Source of the DNA: Mariniblastus sp.
GTDB lineage: Bacteria > Planctomycetota > Planctomycetia > Pirellulales > Pirellulaceae
NCBI GenBank assembly: GCA_028823415.1
Contig: JAPKBL010000039.1
Span: 1 to 39,943, forward strand
Length of the DNA stretch: 39,943 nucleotides
Direction: 5' to 3'
Positions within the stretch are counted from its first letter, which is position 1, and every line of letters starts with the position of its first letter. Under the pieces are notes generated by a model. That model did no database searches. It had not been told where the DNA came from and saw only the letters and a list, made by a program, of their open reading frames with translations. Shown one piece after another: positions 35,439 through 39,943 of this stretch. The position numbers were made by a program, and so were the translations under genes.

Positions 35439-35717
35439 AGCAACCGCCTGTCTCTGAAAACTTCTAGTTTTGTTTACAATCTTGAAACTCTCCAACACCT
35501 CTTTAGATACACTCCGTTAGAGTTGGGAGCGAAATAAAAAACCAAATTTCAGCGTCCTTTGGCCCTGTCTTGATCCGGTCACACCGCTTGGCGATCACAA
35601 CGCATCCATGCCGGTTATAATAAATTTAACCGCCACAACCTTGAGGCAATCTGGGTTTGCTCTAATGGATGTATCGAGCGTTTGTAAAATTTAACAATTA
35701 CCAGTTGGATAAGCACC

Positions 35718-38504
35718 ATGAATCCTAAACAACCAAAGCGAAAGCCTGGTCCAGCCGCGGATTTAAACCGGCGCACGTTCTTGGAGGGAGCAGCAGGCGT
35801 AACCGGCGCCGCGTTGGCAGCATCGACTCTCCATTCGCATCCACTGCCATCGTTAACTCACCCCTTTCCTGATGAACCAAAAACAGAATACAGATTCGAT
35901 CGGGCCGACTCGCATTTTCACGGCCACCAATGGCAAACGCTAAATCCCGGTTTCTGGAAAATTCAAAACGGTGCACTTCGACGACGATTGCACAATTACG
36001 GCGATCGCGCCCGCCGAACAGGTTTTCCATTTCACGCTGAAACCCACAACTTCAAATTTGAAACAAATTATGACCCCTCCTTAGATTGCGGCGTCATCTA
36101 CACCCCCCAATGGAACCTCTCGGGGCAATATCAACTGGAGGCCGAATTCACCTATCGCGCCGATCGACCCGCGGTTCCCAAAGGAGATCAACCCGATTGG
36201 AAAATGTACCAAGACGGCTACGGATTAATGGGCGTCACGATTGGATCGAAGTCGGTTTTCCAAAGCTACAATCGACTCGGCCAGTTAATTAGAATCGGCT
36301 GGAATGACAAACAGCAACTGGCAATCATGGGGCCTGCTAAAACGGAGAAATCATCCCCCCAGGGTGGCGCATCGACGTGGAACGATTCTGTTTTTAAATC
36401 AATCGATGCGATGCAACTGAAACCGGGGGACCAATGTCGTTTGAGAGTTCACGTGCAACCCTCCGAGGAAAACCGATGCCGGGTTAGCGTAACTTTTTCG
36501 GCTAATGGTGAGACTGTTTCGCTGACCCACTTTTTTCCTAGTCAAAAAACGGAGGGGTTTACCGGGGTCTTATCACGGGGTCTTATCGACTTCGATGTGA
36601 CGCGCTTCGAGGTTCAGCCTCACCAAAACCAACCTTTGAAAATCGGCCACACTGACTGTCTGGTCTGTTATCCATTGGGGGATACGCTGGCGTTGGCCGA
36701 TGAAAAATGGCATGTCCGATTTGTCGGAATGTTCGCGTCGGATGGCAAAAAAGTCGAAATCCGTGTTGCCGATTCGCCATCACCCGAAGAGGGTTGGGAA
36801 CGGGTAAAAATTGCCGGCACTGGTCGAATCATCAATAACCAATGGCGACGTAATACGGCAGTGATTGACGTAACGTTACCAGTTAGTCCCTCTGAAAAAA
36901 CACTTTACTACACGGTTTGGAAGGACGGCAAGAACGTCACTTCCGACGGAAGGGTCGGAACCGATGCTTGCGGCCCGGGAATGGGATTGGTAGGGGACGT
37001 GCCCGGAGGTGGAAACTATGTTGGTCGACTACCCCAACTGAAAGCACCCTACAAATTGTGTGGTCTCAGTTGCCATGCGATTAATTCGGGACTTCAAAAA
37101 CGCACAGAAGACGGATGGGCCGTTTCAGGAAACCGGGACGTCTGGGCGGTTCGTGATCAACCGACCGTCGAAGCTTATCAGCACCTCGATGATTACAAGT
37201 TTCAAGTCATGGTTTGGGAAGACGATGTCTGGTACATGGAATTACTCATGTACCCTCCGAGTACCGATGATGCCTACAAAATTGTGGCACTTTCTATTTG
37301 CGGCCCAACGAGTCGATGGCAAATGATGCGGCACTGGAACGTCATTAATCCAGGCGACCATGATTATGGAATGGACGACGTAAAGGGTCCCGAGCAACTC
37401 CTGATTCGAAAAATAGATGGACTTGGTCAAGACTCTGCCTACATGCGAAGAAATTTCCAAATCGTGCACCATTTGACGACCGGCGCCGAACACGTTGACC
37501 CTTATGAAAATCCGAAAAAATGGCGGGCATGGAAAATGCCGAATCGAGATTTTACATTTGTGATCCTCGATTCCAGACTCTGGAGAAGTAGTCAGGATGT
37601 CGATATCTGGGATGATCAAGGATGGAACCAATTCAAAAGCCTCTATGATCGTACCGATCCGACTCGCAGTTTATTAGGCGAAGAGCAGTTTGGATGGTTA
37701 CAGTCTCTACTCACGACAGACTCCTCTCCTCTCATTTGTCTGACGGGAATCAATGGCTTGCACACTATTTGGGCCGGGGCGAAAAATGGCGAAACAACGA
37801 GCAAGAACCATCCTCAGAATTTCTCGCAACGCGATCGAGTGACTGCCGATTACGCTGGGTGGGTGAAGGCGGGTTCGGATCGAGTGATCGAATTATTGGG
37901 TCAACGAGATGGCATCGTCTCGGTTTACGGCGATGTTCACAATGGATGCATTATGAAGAACCTCGACCACGGACTAATTGAGTGCAGTTTCGGACCAATT
38001 GGCCGAAACGGAGGACGGGCACTAATCCCAGGGTTCGGCCAGCAAATGAAAGACGTCGATGGACGGGCGATCCAAGTTCACGCCCTCTATCACAAAACTT
38101 TTTCCACCCCAGATCAGAAGCCGCACGCCAGTCAAGATCCGTTTTACTGGAATTTTTTGGAAATGGAATTTGACCCCACCCAACAGGATCCGAACATCCA
38201 ACTCCGCCTCAGAAACCTGGTTGATGCTCCCGATGAAATGCCTCGCGGCGGTGGAAATTTAGACACAAGCTCATCTCGTACAGGGCGAACACCGACAGCA
38301 AAAATCCCCGCCATTCGTGTGCTGCCAAATGCGGATGTTCATTTCTACCGAACCGATGGAAGCGCCATTCGAGGAACCCGAAGTAACAGCCAAGGTGAAA
38401 TTGCCATTGCGGGGCTAATCGACATCCAACCCGGCACCAGGGTGATCGTCAATGCCTTCGATGGAACTCAGTCAGAATCCAAAGTTATTCGACTGGAGGA
38501 ATGA
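35718..38504 (+). CDS. Large Tat-exported PhoD-like protein
   Basis: A 928-aa protein with a twin-arginine signal (LNRRTFLEGAAGVTG, Arg-Arg at 18-19). Residues about 50-300 are beta-rich, without a family I can name, possibly a LamG-type sandwich. The PhoD-like core begins with the TDCLVCYPLGD region and carries GDHDYG (Asp547, His548, Asp549) and YGDVHNG (Asp739, His741), the metal-ligand blocks. The last 60 residues (VHFYRTDGSAIRGTRSNSQGEIAIAGL) look like a carboxypeptidase-regulatory-type beta domain. The core is well diverged from the 649-aa PhoD-like protein at 4.1 kb, so the substrate may differ. The start ATG at 35718 is the one that includes the Arg pair. Confidence 0.85.
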   Translation: MNPKQPKRKPGPAADLNRRTFLEGAAGVTGAALAASTLHSHPLPSLTHPFPDEPKTEYRFDRADSHFHGHQWQTLNPGFWKIQNGALRRRLHNYGDRARRTGFPFHAETHNFKFETNYDPSLDCGVIYTPQWNLSGQYQLEAEFTYRADRPAVPKGDQPDWKMYQDGYGLMGVTIGSKSVFQSYNRLGQLIRIGWNDKQQLAIMGPAKTEKSSPQGGASTWNDSVFKSIDAMQLKPGDQCRLRVHVQPSEENRCRVSVTFSANGETVSLTHFFPSQKTEGFTGVLSRGLIDFDVTRFEVQPHQNQPLKIGHTDCLVCYPLGDTLALADEKWHVRFVGMFASDGKKVEIRVADSPSPEEGWERVKIAGTGRIINNQWRRNTAVIDVTLPVSPSEKTLYYTVWKDGKNVTSDGRVGTDACGPGMGLVGDVPGGGNYVGRLPQLKAPYKLCGLSCHAINSGLQKRTEDGWAVSGNRDVWAVRDQPTVEAYQHLDDYKFQVMVWEDDVWYMELLMYPPSTDDAYKIVALSICGPTSRWQMMRHWNVINPGDHDYGMDDVKGPEQLLIRKIDGLGQDSAYMRRNFQIVHHLTTGAEHVDPYENPKKWRAWKMPNRDFTFVILDSRLWRSSQDVDIWDDQGWNQFKSLYDRTDPTRSLLGEEQFGWLQSLLTTDSSPLICLTGINGLHTIWAGAKNGETTSKNHPQNFSQRDRVTADYAGWVKAGSDRVIELLGQRDGIVSVYGDVHNGCIMKNLDHGLIECSFGPIGRNGGRALIPGFGQQMKDVDGRAIQVHALYHKTFSTPDQKPHASQDPFYWNFLEMEFDPTQQDPNIQLRLRNLVDAPDEMPRGGGNLDTSSSRTGRTPTAKIPAIRVLPNADVHFYRTDGSAIRGTRSNSQGEIAIAGLIDIQPGTRVIVNAFDGTQSESKVIRLEE

Positions 38505-38550
38505 GCGGTTATCGCAGTTGCTGAAAGCATTTTTTAAAAACAGGCATAGC

Positions 38551-38787
38551 GTGGAATATTTTTTTGACGACAATGAAAATGAATCCTCCGAAAATCACAC
38601 CGGTCTTCATGAGGAGGCGGGATACACCTGCAACTCATGCGGGGAAGAGATCATTGTTCCGCTTGATTTTTCCGAAGGTCAGTCCCAGCAATACATAGAA
38701 GATTGCCCCGTCTGCTGTAATCCGAATATTATTTTCGTCGAGTTCGATGACGGCGGCGAACCAAACGTCTGGAGCCGAGGGGAATAA
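38551..38787 (+). CDS. CPXCG-motif zinc-ribbon protein
   Basis: A 78-aa protein with two Cys pairs, CNSC (27, 30) and CPVCC (52, 55/56). It has the spacing of the Cys-rich CPXCG family: GEEIIVPLDFSEGQSQQYIEDCPVCC. Members are small cytoplasmic zinc-ribbon proteins of unknown role. The frame is open back to an ATG at 38452 inside the preceding gene. I prefer the GTG at 38551, with AGG 6-8 nt before it, because family members are about 60-75 aa; a longer form with 111 residues cannot be excluded. It converges on the Nudix gene. Confidence 0.82.
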   Translation: MEYFFDDNENESSENHTGLHEEAGYTCNSCGEEIIVPLDFSEGQSQQYIEDCPVCCNPNIIFVEFDDGGEPNVWSRGE

Positions 38788-38835
38788 GTTATCCGGCCCC
38801 GTTGGTTCCGGTCCATCAATTCTAGTCGCGCAAGC

Positions 38836-39474
38836 TCAACCACTGACTCTTGAAAGCCGCTCAATCAACTCGCCGATCATTAGAGCTGTCGCGCCCCACA
38901 CTTGATGATCGCCAACCCGGTAGCAGGGTACTCGGAGGCTTTCTCCGTTTGAGCGCGTGACGATCCCATTTGTCAGCGTTGCCGGATTCATCAAGTGATG
39001 GATTGGCGTGAGAATGATTTGTTCCACCTCCCGATGGCAACGTCTAAATTCAGGGACACCTTGAAGACAACCGACAAAAGGAGTGACTAAAAAATCACTC
39101 GGCGGAATATAAACACTAGTTAATTGACCCACGATCTCGATTTCGGATTCAAGAATCCCAACCTCTTCTTCCGTTTCCCGGAGCGCTGCCTGTCGTAATG
39201 ACTCCCCTGGCTCCAGTCGGCCACCTGGGAAACTGATCTGACCGGGATGGTTTGAAAGGGTGATTGCCCGCTGGGTAAGCAACAGATCAGGCTCGTCAGC
39301 ACTCTCCCGGTCACAGAATAAAATCAGGACGGCAGCAATATTTCCGTCGCCTGGTAAATCTTGGGGGCGGCTTTCCGGGCGTTTCAAATCCGGAGCATCT
39401 ACGGGTGAACGCCAGTCGCCCAACCCGCTAAGGCTCATCGCTGAGTTTAGTTGTTGCCGGAAAGAAATATTCAT
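38836..39474 (-). CDS. CoA pyrophosphatase-type Nudix hydrolase
   Basis: A 212-aa cytoplasmic Nudix enzyme from the ATG at 39474; a TTG at 39537 would add 21 residues. The Nudix box is perfect over residues 85-107 (Gly85, Glu91, Arg99-Glu100, Glu103-Glu104, Gly106). It is preceded by LLTQRAITLSNHPGQISFPGG, the extra motif of the NudL/CoAse (UPF0035) group that cuts CoA and its derivatives to 3',5'-ADP and acyl-phosphopantetheine. Length and layout match NudL. The upstream GGGAA is a weak ribosome site. Confidence 0.88.
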   Translation of the reverse strand: MNISFRQQLNSAMSLSGLGDWRSPVDAPDLKRPESRPQDLPGDGNIAAVLILFCDRESADEPDLLLTQRAITLSNHPGQISFPGGRLEPGESLRQAALRETEEEVGILESEIEIVGQLTSVYIPPSDFLVTPFVGCLQGVPEFRRCHREVEQIILTPIHHLMNPATLTNGIVTRSNGESLRVPCYRVGDHQVWGATALMIGELIERLSRVSG

Positions 39475-39943
39475 TTCCCAAAACCAGCTTAAACACTGGT
39501 CACGTTTCGAGTCAATCCATTCGCCCCGTGTGAACAATCGCGGACGAAAACTCGATTATACCAAGCGATTGATTTAAGGCGATTGCCTGCGATCTGCCGA
39601 CGGCCGAATTGCCACTTTCAAAACGTCGGTGGCAACCTGTTCAGAGTGAGCAACGAGATTCAATCTCTAACTTCGTCAATGCAGTCCGGCGACCGTCAAA
39701 CGACATCCGCGCTCTTTAAAACAGCACGATCGAATCCTCAATAAGACAGTTCGCCGACTCTTTTTTCTTTTCCATTGATGCTTGAATAAATCTTCAACAG
39801 GCTGAGTGGCCTGTTTTGATCAATGGATTGCGTTGCCCATCAACGCGCGCGAAATGCGCCCCGCCAGCGTGATTACTCGCGAACGGAATATTATTTAGTG
39901 TAGTACCCTCGATATTCCCGATCTGGATCTGGATTTAAAGTTA
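39475..39943. other. 469-bp terminal non-coding stretch
   Basis: No coding frame is supported. It holds a partial copy of the dispersed element on the minus strand (AGATTGAATCTCG, 39654-39666) and a hairpin AACAGGC/GCCTGTT with a 6-nt loop (39796-39815) followed by TT. The latter may belong to a gene beyond the window edge. Confidence 0.5.

Overview
The window looks like a chromosomal segment of a marine planctomycete, probably of the Pirellulaceae (Rhodopirellula/Blastopirellula-like) type. The evidence is the combination of families typical of that phylum: a Planctomycete-type cytochrome c (PSCyt1/DUF1549/DUF1553) gene coupled to a DUF1501 gene, a run of four secreted sulfatases, FG-GAP/VCBS, BNR and PhoD-like secreted proteins, an EF-hand esterase, a BBP2-type porin and a very large S9 peptidase. 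Genes are mostly monocistronic or in short operons, on both strands, with moderate GC. No phage, insertion sequence, CRISPR array, tRNA or rRNA was seen.

Layout. 1-6.1 kb: a 13-bp minisatellite, a secreted FG-GAP/VCBS protein, and on the minus strand an EF-hand esterase, an RdgC-like protein and a secreted PhoD-like phosphatase. 6.1-10.4 kb: a 17-bp minisatellite, a BBP2-like porin and a divergent Amt ammonium transporter with a clear terminator, then a possible small membrane protein. 10.6-14 kb: a 46-nt hairpin upstream of a 1057-aa S9 peptidase. 14.2-19.3 kb: a partial 3-hydroxyanthranilate (kynurenine) meta-cleavage module. It has a 2-aminomuconate deaminase (RidA family) and a 2-aminomuconate semialdehyde dehydrogenase on plus, an ACMSD-like decarboxylase on minus, and a divergent SDR that lacks the YxxxK catalytic pair. 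A RadC protein with an N-terminal winged-helix-like extension sits in the middle. 19.3-21.9 kb: an EamA transporter and a PepD dipeptidase. 21.9-27.9 kb: the PSCyt1/DUF1553-DUF1501 pair, a divergent BNR/Ycf48-like protein and a cupin. 27.9-34.8 kb: four sulfatases in one minus-strand operon. 35.1-39.5 kb: a small secreted protein, a second and much larger PhoD-like protein, a CPXCG zinc-ribbon protein and a CoA-pyrophosphatase-type Nudix hydrolase.

Functional reading. Most of the window encodes exported proteins suited to using sulfated and phosphorylated marine polymers: sulfatases, phosphatases, esterase, peptidases and a porin. The Amt/porin pair would supply nitrogen. The clearest pathway is conversion of 2-amino-3-carboxymuconate semialdehyde to 4-oxalocrotonate. 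The upstream 3-hydroxyanthranilate dioxygenase and the downstream enzymes are not in the window. The least explained items are the atypical SDR facing the ACMSD gene, the winged-helix-like RadC inside that module, a 26-bp sequence shared by two distant intergenic regions, and the hairpin upstream of the S9 peptidase gene.
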